64,000 bases of DNA, from NCBI RefSeq assembly GCF_014250475.1, contig NZ_CP060204.1:1253001-1317000 (forward strand), read 5' to 3'. Source of the stretch: Selenomonas timonae (GTDB lineage: Bacteria > Bacillota > Negativicutes > Selenomonadales > Selenomonadaceae). Made by a program: the position numbers and the translations under genes. This document shows positions 35,210-43,722 of this stretch, piece by piece (the stretch's first letter is position 1; every line of letters starts with the position of its first letter). Below the pieces are notes generated by a model. That model saw only the letters and a list, made by a program, of their open reading frames with translations. It was not told where the DNA came from and did no database searches.

Positions 35210-36433
35210 TTAGCTGAGGGTCTGCACGATGTTGTACCATTCGAGCACAGCATCATAGGTTGGCTTCATACGATCAGGTGAGAGTTTTAAGAGCTCGCAG
35301 TAGCTGATGACCTTGTCCCAGTCGCCCTGCTCGTAGGCAATGACGAGATCGAGGAGATGGCGCAGGTCGTTATCTTCGCCGAGGAGTGCGGCATTGAGAT
35401 CGTCTGCAAGGGCGACCTCCTTGAGCACCTCGTCCATGGGCAGATTCAGCAACACGTCAAGCAGAGAGAATATGCCGAGCAGGAAGCCCGTGTCCGGCGT
35501 AACACCTGAACGTTTGAGATCCTGTGCAATGAGTTCGCAGAACTTTGCGCGGAGAAGGGACAGGGTAAAGAGTTCGGGTGGCTTGTCCTCGGAGAAGGTC
35601 TGCAGGCTGATGAGGGTCACCCAGCGCCGCACGCCGCTGGCACCGAGCAGGACGGTTGCCTGTTTCAGGTTGGATACGTGGTTCGTGAGCCCGATGCCTG
35701 CGGAGTTGATGTAGGTGAGGAGCTTGTGAACGAGGTTCGTATCCGAGGAGATGACACCGGTGACGGAGGAGAAGTCGACGTCCTGACGGTTGACCTCCTT
35801 GACGAGGCGCATGCGTGAGAGTGCATTGCTTGTCAGGCGCTTCTGATGCAGGACGGCAGGCTTGCAGAAGAAATAGCCCTGAAAGAGGACGTATCCGAAC
35901 TCTACCGCCTGACGAAATTCTTCCTCTGTTTCAATTTTCTCTGCGAGCAGACGAACGTGCTTTGGCAGAATTTCGCGCAGCTTCTGGCGCTCTTCAGGAT
36001 CTGTTGTGATGCGGAAATCGACCTTGATGACGTCTGCCATCTCGATCAGTGGCTCGTAGCCGGGGCTAAGGACGAAGTCGTCGAGTGCGATCTTATAGCC
36101 GAACTCTTTGAGCTCCTGCACTGCTTCGAGGATTTCGGGCGTGGGTTGTACGTTTTCGAGAATCTCCACAACGACGTTTTCTGGCGGGAGAAGCTTTGGC
36201 GCACGGTTTAGGAGGTTTTGTTCAGTGAAGTTGATGAATGCCTTCCGATTCGAGACAAGTTTTTTCATGCCAAAGTCGAGCATGGCGCCGACCATGACGC
36301 TCTGCGTCGCGATGTTGCCATCGAGGTTTGGGTCAAAGGCGTTCTTGAGGCCGCTGCGGAAGAGAATTTCGTATGCGTATACTTTCTTCTGTTGATCGAG
36401 TATGGCCTGTCGCCCGATGAATACTTCTTCCAT
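35210..36433 (-). CDS. EAL-HDOD two-domain signalling protein (YuxH type)
   Basis: 407 residues from ATG 36433; the longer frame upstream is AT-rich noise. The N-terminal EAL domain (about 1-195) opens VFIGRQAILDQQKKVYAYEIL, so the EAL motif reads EIL. The usual active-site neighbours appear present: FINF, VVEILE, ALDDF, IKVDF, AEKIE and FQGYFFCKP. The HDOD domain follows (about 205-400: LLTYINSAGIGL, ATVLLGASGVRRW). HDOD proteins are usually regulatory. It may bind or degrade cyclic di-GMP. Confidence 0.88.
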   Translation of the reverse strand: MEEVFIGRQAILDQQKKVYAYEILFRSGLKNAFDPNLDGNIATQSVMVGAMLDFGMKKLVSNRKAFINFTEQNLLNRAPKLLPPENVVVEILENVQPTPEILEAVQELKEFGYKIALDDFVLSPGYEPLIEMADVIKVDFRITTDPEERQKLREILPKHVRLLAEKIETEEEFRQAVEFGYVLFQGYFFCKPAVLHQKRLTSNALSRMRLVKEVNRQDVDFSSVTGVISSDTNLVHKLLTYINSAGIGLTNHVSNLKQATVLLGASGVRRWVTLISLQTFSEDKPPELFTLSLLRAKFCELIAQDLKRSGVTPDTGFLLGIFSLLDVLLNLPMDEVLKEVALADDLNAALLGEDNDLRHLLDLVIAYEQGDWDKVISYCELLKLSPDRMKPTYDAVLEWYNIVQTLS

Positions 36434-36611
36434 AGGAGAACCTTTCTTTATCGTTAACGTATTATTGTCATCATTTCTTCCAAAAGGATGCTTTTGAAAG
36501 GTAAAATTATAACATTGTAACACTCGATGTATTATAGCATAAATTCTACGAAAAAGAAATGAAAAAGAAACTCTATAATGCTATAATGGAAAAAACAAAA
36601 TTTGGAAGTGA

Positions 36612-37433
36612 TTGCTCTTGCTCAATGATATTCAGATTGGACGTTATCTGCCCGGAGACTCGTTTCTGCATCGCATGGATCCGCGCGTGAAAATTGTCCT
36701 GCTCTTTTTCTTTTTGCTTTTGATTTTCTTCGTGGAAAATGCAGCAGGCTTTACGGCGCTCTCCGTGAGCGTCGTGCTGCTGATGGTGTTTTCCAAGGTG
36801 CCGCTTGGGATGCAGCTGCGCTCGATCCGACCGATTCTCTGGATCGTGCTCTTCACGTTCGGCGTGCATTTCTTTATGACGCCGGGGACGGAGCTGTTTC
36901 GGATTGGCCCATTTGCGGCAACGTGGGAGGGGTTTGCGCGCGGCGGATACATCGGTCTGCGCCTTGTGCTCCTCATTCTGTTGAGTACGCTGCTCACGCT
37001 GACGACAAGTCCGCTGCGCCTGACGGACGGTCTGGAGGCGCTTCTCTCCCCGCTGCGCCGCGTGAACGTGCCTGTGCATGAGCTCTCGATGATGATGACG
37101 ATCGCACTGCGCTTCATTCCGACACTGCTTGAGGAGCTAGACCGCATTATGAAGGCGCAGAAAGCGCGCGGCGCGGATTTCGAGCGTGGGAATATCGTGC
37201 AGCGGCTCAAGGCCGTCGTGCCCGTCCTCGTGCCGCTCTTTCTCTCGGCGTTCCGCCGCGCGGATGAGCTCGCACTCGCGATGGAGGCGCGCTGCTATCG
37301 CGGCGGCGAGGGGCGTACACAGATGAAGGAGCTGCGTACAGGACGGCTCGACTATGTAGCGATAGCCGTATTTTTCGTCGGTGCGGCGGGCATCTGCGCT
37401 GTGAGTCTCGGAGGGCTGAGCGTTGCGCCCTGA
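36612..37433 (+). CDS. ecfT: Energy-coupling factor transporter membrane subunit EcfT
   Basis: 273 residues from a TTG start with GGAAGTG upstream. About five to six membrane segments and the two coupling motifs, KARGADF and EARCYRGGEGRT (the second is ARC in place of ARG). EcfT couples ATPase subunits to vitamin- or metal-binding S components. No EcfA ATPase genes lie upstream, where they often are; they must be elsewhere. truA follows with overlap, the usual neighbour in Firmicutes. Confidence 0.92.
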   Translation: MLLLNDIQIGRYLPGDSFLHRMDPRVKIVLLFFFLLLIFFVENAAGFTALSVSVVLLMVFSKVPLGMQLRSIRPILWIVLFTFGVHFFMTPGTELFRIGPFAATWEGFARGGYIGLRLVLLILLSTLLTLTTSPLRLTDGLEALLSPLRRVNVPVHELSMMMTIALRFIPTLLEELDRIMKAQKARGADFERGNIVQRLKAVVPVLVPLFLSAFRRADELALAMEARCYRGGEGRTQMKELRTGRLDYVAIAVFFVGAAGICAVSLGGLSVAP

Positions 37434-38223
37434 GAATGTAGCGCGTATGAAGGCGCGCGCGCGCAATATCGCGTTGAAGGTCGCCTATGCCGGGACGAAC
37501 TACCATGGATTTCAACGACAGACGCCACCTGTCGTCGCCGTACAGAATGTGCTCGAGCGTGCGCTTGCAAAGGTCTGCGCGGAGGAGGTGGAGCTCGCCG
37601 CTGCAGGTCGTACGGACGCGGGTGTGCATGCCTATGGGCAGGTGGTGAACTTCTTTACGGACGGGCGCATCCCTGTGAAACGTCTGCCGCGCGCCGTGAA
37701 CGGGCTCCTGCCGCCCGACATTGTCGTTACAGAGGCGTGGGAGGCTGCGCGGGATTTCAGTGCACGCCACTCCGCGACGGGCAAGGCGTATGTCTATCGT
37801 TTGGAGCAGTGTACTGTGCCCGATCCCTTTACACGCAATTATGCGTGGCAGATCTTTCAGCCGCTCGATGTGGAGGCGATGCGCGCGGCGCTCGCCATGC
37901 TCGTTGGGACGCATGACTATTCCTCGTTCCGTGCGGCGGGTGGCGCGCCGATGTCGCCCGTGCGCACGCTCGATGAGATCCGTCTGACGGAGGAGGGGGC
38001 GGGACGCCTCTCCTGCTATCTCCACGGCAATGGCTTCCTCTATCACATGGTGCGCAATATCATGAGTACGGTGGTGAGCGTGGGGCTTGGGCGCATCTCT
38101 GTGGAGCGCTTTGGCGAAATCTTCGCCGTGCGTGATCGACGTTTTGCGAGTCCGACGGCACCCGCCTGCGGACTCTATCTTGTCAGTGTAGATTACGAAG
38201 AGGAAGCAGACGGGAAGAGTTGA
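37423..38223 (+). CDS. truA: tRNA pseudouridine synthase A
   Basis: 266 residues. TTG 37423 is chosen because GGAGG lies eight bases upstream; ATG 37447 is the alternative. Conserved ALKVAYAGTNYHGFQRQ starts the fold, and the catalytic Asp is in AAGRTDAGVHA. GNGFLYHMVRNIM is the second family signature. It isomerises uridines 38-40 in tRNA anticodon stems. It overlaps ecfT by eleven bases. Confidence 0.96.
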   Translation: MRPENVARMKARARNIALKVAYAGTNYHGFQRQTPPVVAVQNVLERALAKVCAEEVELAAAGRTDAGVHAYGQVVNFFTDGRIPVKRLPRAVNGLLPPDIVVTEAWEAARDFSARHSATGKAYVYRLEQCTVPDPFTRNYAWQIFQPLDVEAMRAALAMLVGTHDYSSFRAAGGAPMSPVRTLDEIRLTEEGAGRLSCYLHGNGFLYHMVRNIMSTVVSVGLGRISVERFGEIFAVRDRRFASPTAPACGLYLVSVDYEEEADGKS

Positions 38224-38237
38224 AGGGAGTGCTATAC

Positions 38238-39482
38238 ATGGAGCGGGAGGCCGTACAGCGGCTCATCGCAGAGGCTGCGCGTGAACTGCGGCGCAGCTCG
38301 TCCGAGGACGGCACACGCGGCAGCGCTGTGCTAACGCTTGTCAATGCGATCCTAGAGACGGCGCTCGCAGAGGAGGCGACGGATATTCACCTCGAGCCGA
38401 TGGGTGGCAGCCTGCGCATCCGCATGCGCGTGGATGGACTTCTGAGAGAGCGTCCCGTTCAGTTCCCGCCGGAACTCGCACCCGTCATCATTGCGCGGCT
38501 GAAGGTGATGGCGGGCATCGACACGGCAAAGCGCAACCGTCCGCAGGATGGTCAGATCCGCTACCGCTATGGCGAGCGATTGATCGATATGCGCGTGGCG
38601 GTACTCCCCGTACTCGGCGGAGAGCGTATGGTTGTGCGCATCATGGATGCCTCGGAACGGTTCCTGAGCTGTGCGGAGCTGGACTTCACGCCACGTAATC
38701 AGGAGATCTTCGAGCGTTTGATTCGCCGCCCGACGGGGCTGCTTCTCCTCTGCGGGCCGATGAACTCGGGCAAGACGACGACGCTCTATGCCGCTCTCTC
38801 GGCGCTGAATGAGCCGAACTGCCACATCATGACGCTGGAGGACCCCGTGGAGCGCTGCATCGATGGGATCAGCCAGTTTCAAGTAAATGCGGAGGCGGGG
38901 TTGACATTTGTCGCGGGACTGCGCGCGGCTCTCCGGCAGGATGCGCAGAAGATTCTGCTCGGTGAGATTCGCGATCGTGAAACGGCGGAGATGGCGGTAC
39001 GGATTGCACTCACGGGACACGCACTCTTTTCGACACTGCATACGGAGGATACAGTGTCGGCAATCTTCCGCATGATCGAGATGGGCGTTCCGCCCTATCT
39101 GCTCGCGGCAACTCTCTCGGGTGTGATTGCACAGCGTCTCGTGCGGCGCGTCTGTCCGCACTGCTGTGAGGAGTATGAGGTTGCGCGCGATGCACACGAG
39201 GCAATTCAGCTTGGCGATCTCTATCATGAGGAGGTACGGCTCACACGCGGGCGGGGCTGTGCGCACTGTCACGGCAGCGGCTATCGCGGCCGCATGGCGA
39301 TTCATGAGGTTCTGCCCATCACGGAACGGATGCGTGCGGCGATTCTCGGCGCGAGCGATCAGGCATCGCTCCGCGCGGCGGCAGCAGCGGATCATGTGGA
39401 GACGCTGTGGCAGGACGGTGTGGCAAAGGCTCTTGCGGGAGATACGACACTTGCGGAGGTGGGGAGGGCACTCTATGGATGA
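38238..39482 (+). CDS. GspE/PilB-type assembly ATPase
   Basis: 414 residues from ATG 38238 (GGGAG upstream). Contains EEATDIHLEPMGGSLRIRMRVDG (N2 domain), Walker A GPMNSGKTTT, Asp and His boxes, Walker B ILLGEIRDRETAEMA, and the C-terminal zinc motif VCPHCCEEYE with GCAHCHGSG. It powers pilin polymerisation. The N1 domain of full-length PilB (about 550 residues) is missing. It is first in a three-gene pilB-pilT-pilC set without pilin genes in view. Confidence 0.93.
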   Translation: MEREAVQRLIAEAARELRRSSSEDGTRGSAVLTLVNAILETALAEEATDIHLEPMGGSLRIRMRVDGLLRERPVQFPPELAPVIIARLKVMAGIDTAKRNRPQDGQIRYRYGERLIDMRVAVLPVLGGERMVVRIMDASERFLSCAELDFTPRNQEIFERLIRRPTGLLLLCGPMNSGKTTTLYAALSALNEPNCHIMTLEDPVERCIDGISQFQVNAEAGLTFVAGLRAALRQDAQKILLGEIRDRETAEMAVRIALTGHALFSTLHTEDTVSAIFRMIEMGVPPYLLAATLSGVIAQRLVRRVCPHCCEEYEVARDAHEAIQLGDLYHEEVRLTRGRGCAHCHGSGYRGRMAIHEVLPITERMRAAILGASDQASLRAAAAADHVETLWQDGVAKALAGDTTLAEVGRALYG

Positions 39483-40470
39483 GAGAGCAGTATGGGCGGA
39501 CATTCTTCATTGCATGATTGCGTCGGAGGCCTCCGATCTGCACATGGCACCGCAGCAGCGCGTGCAGATGCGGCACGATGGCGCGCTTGCATCAGAGTCG
39601 TTTATCCCAACTGCAGCGTACATGGAGATGCTGCTGGAGAATATGCTCACAGAGGAGCAGCGCGCAGATCTTCGTGCGCATGATGTCGATTTTGCATGGG
39701 TGTACGAGGGGCGGCGCTTTCGCGGAAATGCCTACCGTATGCAGGCGGGGCTTGGGCTTGCGCTGCGGCTCCTTCCCGAGCATATCATGACGCCCGAGGA
39801 GATCCATATGCCGCGTGCACTGCGGGCGCTGACCGAGGCGCGGGACGGCCTTGCACTTATCTGCGGCGCAACAGGTGCGGGGAAGACGACGACGCTTGCC
39901 GCTCTGATCGAGGCGATCAATCAGACGCGGAGTGCACATATCATTACGCTCGAGGATCCCGTTGAATATATCTTTTCGCCTGTGCGTGCCTTTCTCAGTC
40001 AACGTGAGTTGGGGCGCGACTTTGCTTCATTTCCCGATGCCGTGCGGAGTGCGCTGCGCGAGGATCCGGATATCCTCCTCGTTGGGGAGATCCGAGACCG
40101 TGAGACGATGGAGGCGGCATTGATGGCGGCAGCAACAGGTGTCTTTGTCCTCGGGACGCTACACACGCGCAGTGCTGCGCAGGCGGTTCTGCGCGTGGAG
40201 GGGATGTTTCCACCCGATGTGCGGGATATGGTGCGCGCACAGTTTGCTGATGTCCTGACGGGCATCTTTGCGCAGCGTCTTCTGCCGAGGAAGGGCGGCG
40301 GACGCGTTGCTGAATTTGAGGTGCTCTGCGCGACACCTGCCGTGCGGAATATCTTGCGGCAGGGCAGCTGCGGCCAACTTAGCTCCGTTATGATGAGCGG
40401 CGCGGCACAGGGCATGCAGACAGCGGAGATGGCCGAGACGGCTCTGCGGGCGCAGGGGATCATCGCATGA
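39475..40470 (+). CDS. PilT-type twitching motility/retraction ATPase
   Basis: 331 residues from ATG 39475, overlapping the previous gene by eight bases. EASDLHMAPQQRVQMRHDG is the N-terminal domain, Walker A GATGAGKTTTLAAL, Walker B ILLVGEIRDRETMEAAL. The GTLHT box (VFVLGTLHTRSA) is typical. In PilT the AIRNLIRE motif is normal; here it reads AVRNILRQ. It depolymerises type IV pili or assists assembly. Confidence 0.92.
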   Translation: MDERAVWADILHCMIASEASDLHMAPQQRVQMRHDGALASESFIPTAAYMEMLLENMLTEEQRADLRAHDVDFAWVYEGRRFRGNAYRMQAGLGLALRLLPEHIMTPEEIHMPRALRALTEARDGLALICGATGAGKTTTLAALIEAINQTRSAHIITLEDPVEYIFSPVRAFLSQRELGRDFASFPDAVRSALREDPDILLVGEIRDRETMEAALMAAATGVFVLGTLHTRSAAQAVLRVEGMFPPDVRDMVRAQFADVLTGIFAQRLLPRKGGGRVAEFEVLCATPAVRNILRQGSCGQLSSVMMSGAAQGMQTAEMAETALRAQGIIA

Positions 40471-41675
40471 AGATGTTCTCGTATCACGCCCGTGCAGCAG
40501 ATGGTACCCGCGTGCAGGGGAAGCTCGCCGCAGAGTCTGCGCCGGCTGCGGCGCGTATGCTTGCGGCAGAGGGTAAGATCGCTCTGCGCATTTACGAGCA
40601 GCACGATTTTTGCCTGCCGTCTCCACTGCATATGAGCAGCGGAATTACGGCAGAGGAGCGGATTGCGTTCCTGCATGAACTGGCAGCGCTCCTCGGGGCG
40701 GGACTCCCTGTGCATGAAGCATTGGAACACCTTGCCGAGGACGTGAGAAATTCTGCCTACGGGCGGACTGTTGCGGCACTGCATGCGGAGGTTTTGCGCG
40801 GGCTGCCGCTGTCGCAGGCGATGGAGATGCAGGCGAAGACATTCCCTCTGAGTCTGGTCGGCATGGTGCGCGCAGGTGAGGAGAGCGGAACGCTCGAGGG
40901 GATTCTGCGGGAGGCCGCCGCGGTTCTCACCGAGGAGCATGCCCTGCGTGAAGCACTGCGCAGCGCACTCCTCTATCCGCTCTTCCTCCTTGCGGCAACC
41001 GTCTTTTCGGTGCTGATTATGACAGTATTCGTCCTGCCGATCTTTGCGGCGCTCCTGCGCGATCTCGGGGCGGCGCTGCCGCTGCCGACGCGGATGCTGT
41101 TGGGGGTGTCGGATGCTGTCTCGGCGCAGCCATATTTCGCTTTTGGACTCGTTGTCGGCATCTGTGTTGCAGTACCTTTGTTGCTCTCTCTGCCGTCTCT
41201 GCGCCTGTATGCCGATGCGCTTCTCCTGCGCGTTCCTGTGCTTGGGACGTTCGTGCAGCTCGCCGCGTGGCAGATGATCCTGCGCACACTTGCGATACTT
41301 CTGCGCAGCGGGATTCGTCTGGATCATGCCGTCGGACTTGCGCGCTCTGTGACGGGGAATCGTGCGATTGCGCGTCATCTTGCTCGCATGGAGCAAAGCC
41401 TTGTCGAGGGGCGCACATTCGGGCAGGTGATTGTGCACGAGTCCTATCTGCCAGCGCTTCTGCGCCCTATGCTCGCAGCAGGTGAGGCGGCGGGCGACTT
41501 GGAACGGCTCCTGCAGCATGCGGCGGATTACTGCCGTCGCAGGGCAGGGACGTACGCCGTGCGGATCGAGGCACTTGCCGAGCCTACGATGATTGTCTTT
41601 GTCGGGGGTGTCATTTTCTTTGTCGTTCTCTCGGTTCTCCTGCCGATCTTAGATGCGATGGATGCAATGATGTAG
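40467..41675 (+). CDS. Type II secretion/type IV pilus inner-membrane platform protein (GspF/PilC)
   Basis: 402 residues with two T2SSF domains (ERIAFLHELAALLGAGLPVHEALEHL; then LRTLAILLRSGIRLDHAVGLARS) and three membrane segments (about 165-195, 210-240, 375-400). It forms the platform turned by the ATPases. Its ATG overlaps the pilT stop. No pilin, prepilin peptidase or secretin gene follows before the strand switch. Confidence 0.93.
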   Translation: MKMFSYHARAADGTRVQGKLAAESAPAAARMLAAEGKIALRIYEQHDFCLPSPLHMSSGITAEERIAFLHELAALLGAGLPVHEALEHLAEDVRNSAYGRTVAALHAEVLRGLPLSQAMEMQAKTFPLSLVGMVRAGEESGTLEGILREAAAVLTEEHALREALRSALLYPLFLLAATVFSVLIMTVFVLPIFAALLRDLGAALPLPTRMLLGVSDAVSAQPYFAFGLVVGICVAVPLLLSLPSLRLYADALLLRVPVLGTFVQLAAWQMILRTLAILLRSGIRLDHAVGLARSVTGNRAIARHLARMEQSLVEGRTFGQVIVHESYLPALLRPMLAAGEAAGDLERLLQHAADYCRRRAGTYAVRIEALAEPTMIVFVGGVIFFVVLSVLLPILDAMDAMM

Positions 41676-41680
41676 AGACA

Positions 41681-41710
41681 AAAAAGTCCCCCTGCACGGG
41701 GGGGCTTTTT
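41681..41710. terminator. Terminator after the pilC-like gene
   Basis: AAAAAGTCCCCC pairs with GGGGGGGCTTTTT around TGCAC. The A- and T-runs make it usable by the converging DUF4405 gene as well. Confidence 0.88.
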
Positions 41711-41714
41711 ATCG

Positions 41715-42353
41715 TCATTTTCTCATGCGCAGCCGCTCAAAGAAGACGGCGCAGCTCGTACAGGCGGCAAAGATCAGCGCGAGGTCGAGCTGATACTGCC
41801 ACGTGCCGACAATGCCGCCGAATGACAGGTGCTCGTATAGGATTTTTTCGTAGATATGCGTCGTCACAAAGGCGTGCAGCCCTGCGATGATGAGGAGGAT
41901 GCCGAGCGCGTCGAAGACGCGTGAGAGACCTTCGGGAATGCGCAGGGAGAGGCGGCGCAGGATGCCGTTCCAGATTACGCGCCAGTGGAAGCCTGCGTGG
42001 ATGCCGACGATGAGATAGAAGAGGACGGCAGCCGCGAGATGTGTCCCGTGAACGTAGATGGACGTGAGTCCGCGCAGACGTACGATGGGAACCGCGTAGA
42101 GCGAGATCATGATGCCCGTTGCAATGACAACGAGGAGCAGAATGAGCATGACGGAATTGACGGTGTTGAGCGGTGTCACCCTGAGACGCAGGGTCACGAG
42201 CGCACGCAGGTAGCGGCGCACGAGCACAAGATGGATGCCGCCAAGCAGGAGGAAGATGAGTCCGAGATACTCGTGGATGGGCTCCGTTGTCAGCAGGCGA
42301 TTTGGCAGAAAGAGGATCGCTGCCCAGATGAGAATATAGAGGAGGATACGCAT
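41715..42353 (-). CDS. DUF4405 membrane protein, cytochrome b-like
   Basis: 212 residues with about five or six membrane segments. His residues lie in the segments (GGIHLVL, HGTHLAAAVLFYLIVGIHAGFHW), consistent with heme ligation as in small cytochrome b561-like proteins; heme binding is inferred. It overlaps the lipoprotein flavodoxin upstream by one base, so the two are coupled and may form a membrane redox pair. Confidence 0.78.
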   Translation of the reverse strand: MRILLYILIWAAILFLPNRLLTTEPIHEYLGLIFLLLGGIHLVLVRRYLRALVTLRLRVTPLNTVNSVMLILLLVVIATGIMISLYAVPIVRLRGLTSIYVHGTHLAAAVLFYLIVGIHAGFHWRVIWNGILRRLSLRIPEGLSRVFDALGILLIIAGLHAFVTTHIYEKILYEHLSFGGIVGTWQYQLDLALIFAACTSCAVFFERLRMRK

Positions 42354-43033
42354 CAGTTCGTGTATCCCAACGAGGCGAGCCAGTTTGCAACCTCGAGCTT
42401 TGCCTGATCGGGGCTGTTATGCACGAATTTTCCTTGAGTGCCGAAGCCCTGTCGCAGCTGCGCGCCCTTGGCAAAGAGCGGGATGTCCGCCTCCATGCCG
42501 CTCATTGCATTCCCCATGCCCGTACAGAAGGGAATGATCGTCTTGCCCGTGAAATCATAGCTTTCGAGAAAGGTGTAGACGGGCATCGGCAGATTCTGAT
42601 ACCAGATCGGGTAGCCGAGATAGATCACATCATAGAGCTCCATATCCTCCACGCGTGTGGCGAGGGTGGGCCGCGCCTCCGTCGCCTGTTCCTCTTTTGC
42701 GACCTTTGTCATCTCCTGATAGTCGGCAGGGTAGGGATTTACGGTCTGAATCTCAAAAATTCGATCAGCGTGTGCGATTTCCGCAATCTGTTCTGCAATG
42801 ATGTGCGTATTTCCCTTTTCGATGTAGCCGACCTCGAAGTTCTCGCCTGTGCGCGAGAAGAAGGCGACGAGCACGCGCTTGCCTGCAAAATCGGCCGGTG
42901 GCTGGACGGGGCGTGCGAGGTCAAGCACAGCAGAATCCACATGGTCATCTTCGCTGTTATTTGAGCTCGTGTTTCCGCATCCGACGGCGAGGACTGCAAT
43001 GATGGCAAAGAGCATTGCAAAGAGTTTTTTCAT
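42353..43033 (-). CDS. Exported flavodoxin-like lipoprotein
   Basis: 226 residues. The N-terminus KKLFAMLFAIIAVLAVGCGNTSS is a lipoprotein signal with the lipobox Cys at 19. A Ser/Asn/Asp linker follows, then a flavodoxin_4 domain with VLVAFFSRTGENFEVG near residue 54, YLGYPIWYQNLPMPVYTFLE and PFCTGMGNAMSG. A flavodoxin outside the cytoplasm is unusual. A normal cytoplasmic relative occurs at 13281-13769. With DUF4405 it may move electrons across the membrane. Confidence 0.88.
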   Translation of the reverse strand: MKKLFAMLFAIIAVLAVGCGNTSSNNSEDDHVDSAVLDLARPVQPPADFAGKRVLVAFFSRTGENFEVGYIEKGNTHIIAEQIAEIAHADRIFEIQTVNPYPADYQEMTKVAKEEQATEARPTLATRVEDMELYDVIYLGYPIWYQNLPMPVYTFLESYDFTGKTIIPFCTGMGNAMSGMEADIPLFAKGAQLRQGFGTQGKFVHNSPDQAKLEVANWLASLGYTN

Positions 43034-43108
43034 GACGGGACTCCTTTCGTGTTTTTGCTATTATATAGGAAAAAAGCCCTAATTACAATACGTTTATATA
43101 TAGAAAAG

Positions 43109-43145
43109 AGTCAGCCTCTATGCATTGCATGCGGCTGACTCAAAT
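43109..43145 (-). terminator. Terminator of the gutA-like gene
   Basis: AGTCAGCC (43109-43116) pairs exactly with GGCTGACT (43133-43140). On the minus strand it is followed by CTTTTCT, so it ends the gutA transcript. Confidence 0.7.
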
Positions 43146-43159
43146 AATGATAAGGTGAT

Positions 43160-43522
43160 TTATTTGCCTGAAAAGCTGAATTTCAATGCCTGCGAGAGCG
43201 AGGGAACGCTCGTGCCCTCAAGCTCGATCTGCCCGGGCATGGATCCCTTCGCATTGAAGAGCAGGGTACAGTGTCCGCTCTCTCGGATCGTGTCGTTTGC
43301 GTTTTCACCGACGCGTACGACCTTATATTTCTGCTTGCCGATCGAGAGGGTGTCACCGGGGACAATGTCCGCCGTCAGCTCACCCGGCGTATGCTCAATG
43401 ACCATCTCCGCAAGGTTCGGGTGCGCACCCTCATCCAGCAGGATGACGCTGTTGTTCGTCTCGAGAAATTTGCGCGCCAGCTTGCCGATGGCCGTGACAC
43501 TGACCTCATACTTTACACTCAT
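43160..43522 (-). CDS. PTS glucitol/sorbitol-type IIA component, orphan
   Basis: 120 residues from ATG 43522 (GGGGAGG seven bases upstream; a longer frame is not used). The sequence VTAIGKLARKFLETNNSVILLDEGAHPNLAEMVIEHTPG matches the GutA family, with the phosphorylated His likely in IEHTPG. PGDTLSIGKQKYKVVRVGENAN is the second conserved block. No IIB or IIC glucitol gene is near. It diverges from a sucrose PTS gene that has its own IIA domain, so a regulatory role is possible. Confidence 0.85.
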   Translation of the reverse strand: MSVKYEVSVTAIGKLARKFLETNNSVILLDEGAHPNLAEMVIEHTPGELTADIVPGDTLSIGKQKYKVVRVGENANDTIRESGHCTLLFNAKGSMPGQIELEGTSVPSLSQALKFSFSGK

Positions 43523-43548
43523 TGTAATGCCTCCCCGGATGGTAATCC

Positions 43549-43571
43549 GAATTTCCCAACGATTCCTTAAA
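43549..43571. repeat. Possible diverged partial copy of the dispersed palindrome
   Basis: The stretch from GAATTT to TTCCTTAAA resembles the right end of the 6567-6634 element and the reverse complement of the left end of 22944-22985 (CAnCGATTCCTTA). Only about half of an element is recognisable. Confidence 0.3.
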
Positions 43572-43624
43572 ATCATTCTACCACAAGCATTTCTCATTGT
43601 AAAATCTTTTCGCATGCGTCTGCA

Positions 43625-43653
43625 TTGACAAGTGAAAAGGAAATCGGTACACT
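43625..43653 (+). promoter_or_regulatory. Sigma-70 promoter of the sucrose operon
   Basis: A perfect TTGACA (43625-43630), 17-base spacer and TACACT (43648-43653). About 65 bases of leader precede the PTS gene ATG at 43723. I do not see a clear operator palindrome. Confidence 0.72.
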
Positions 43654-43722
43654 TTTACTGAAAGGAATCTGAAAGTATAGGTGGGGAGATTCCAATGCGA
43701 CAATTTTATAGGGGGGACTTTT

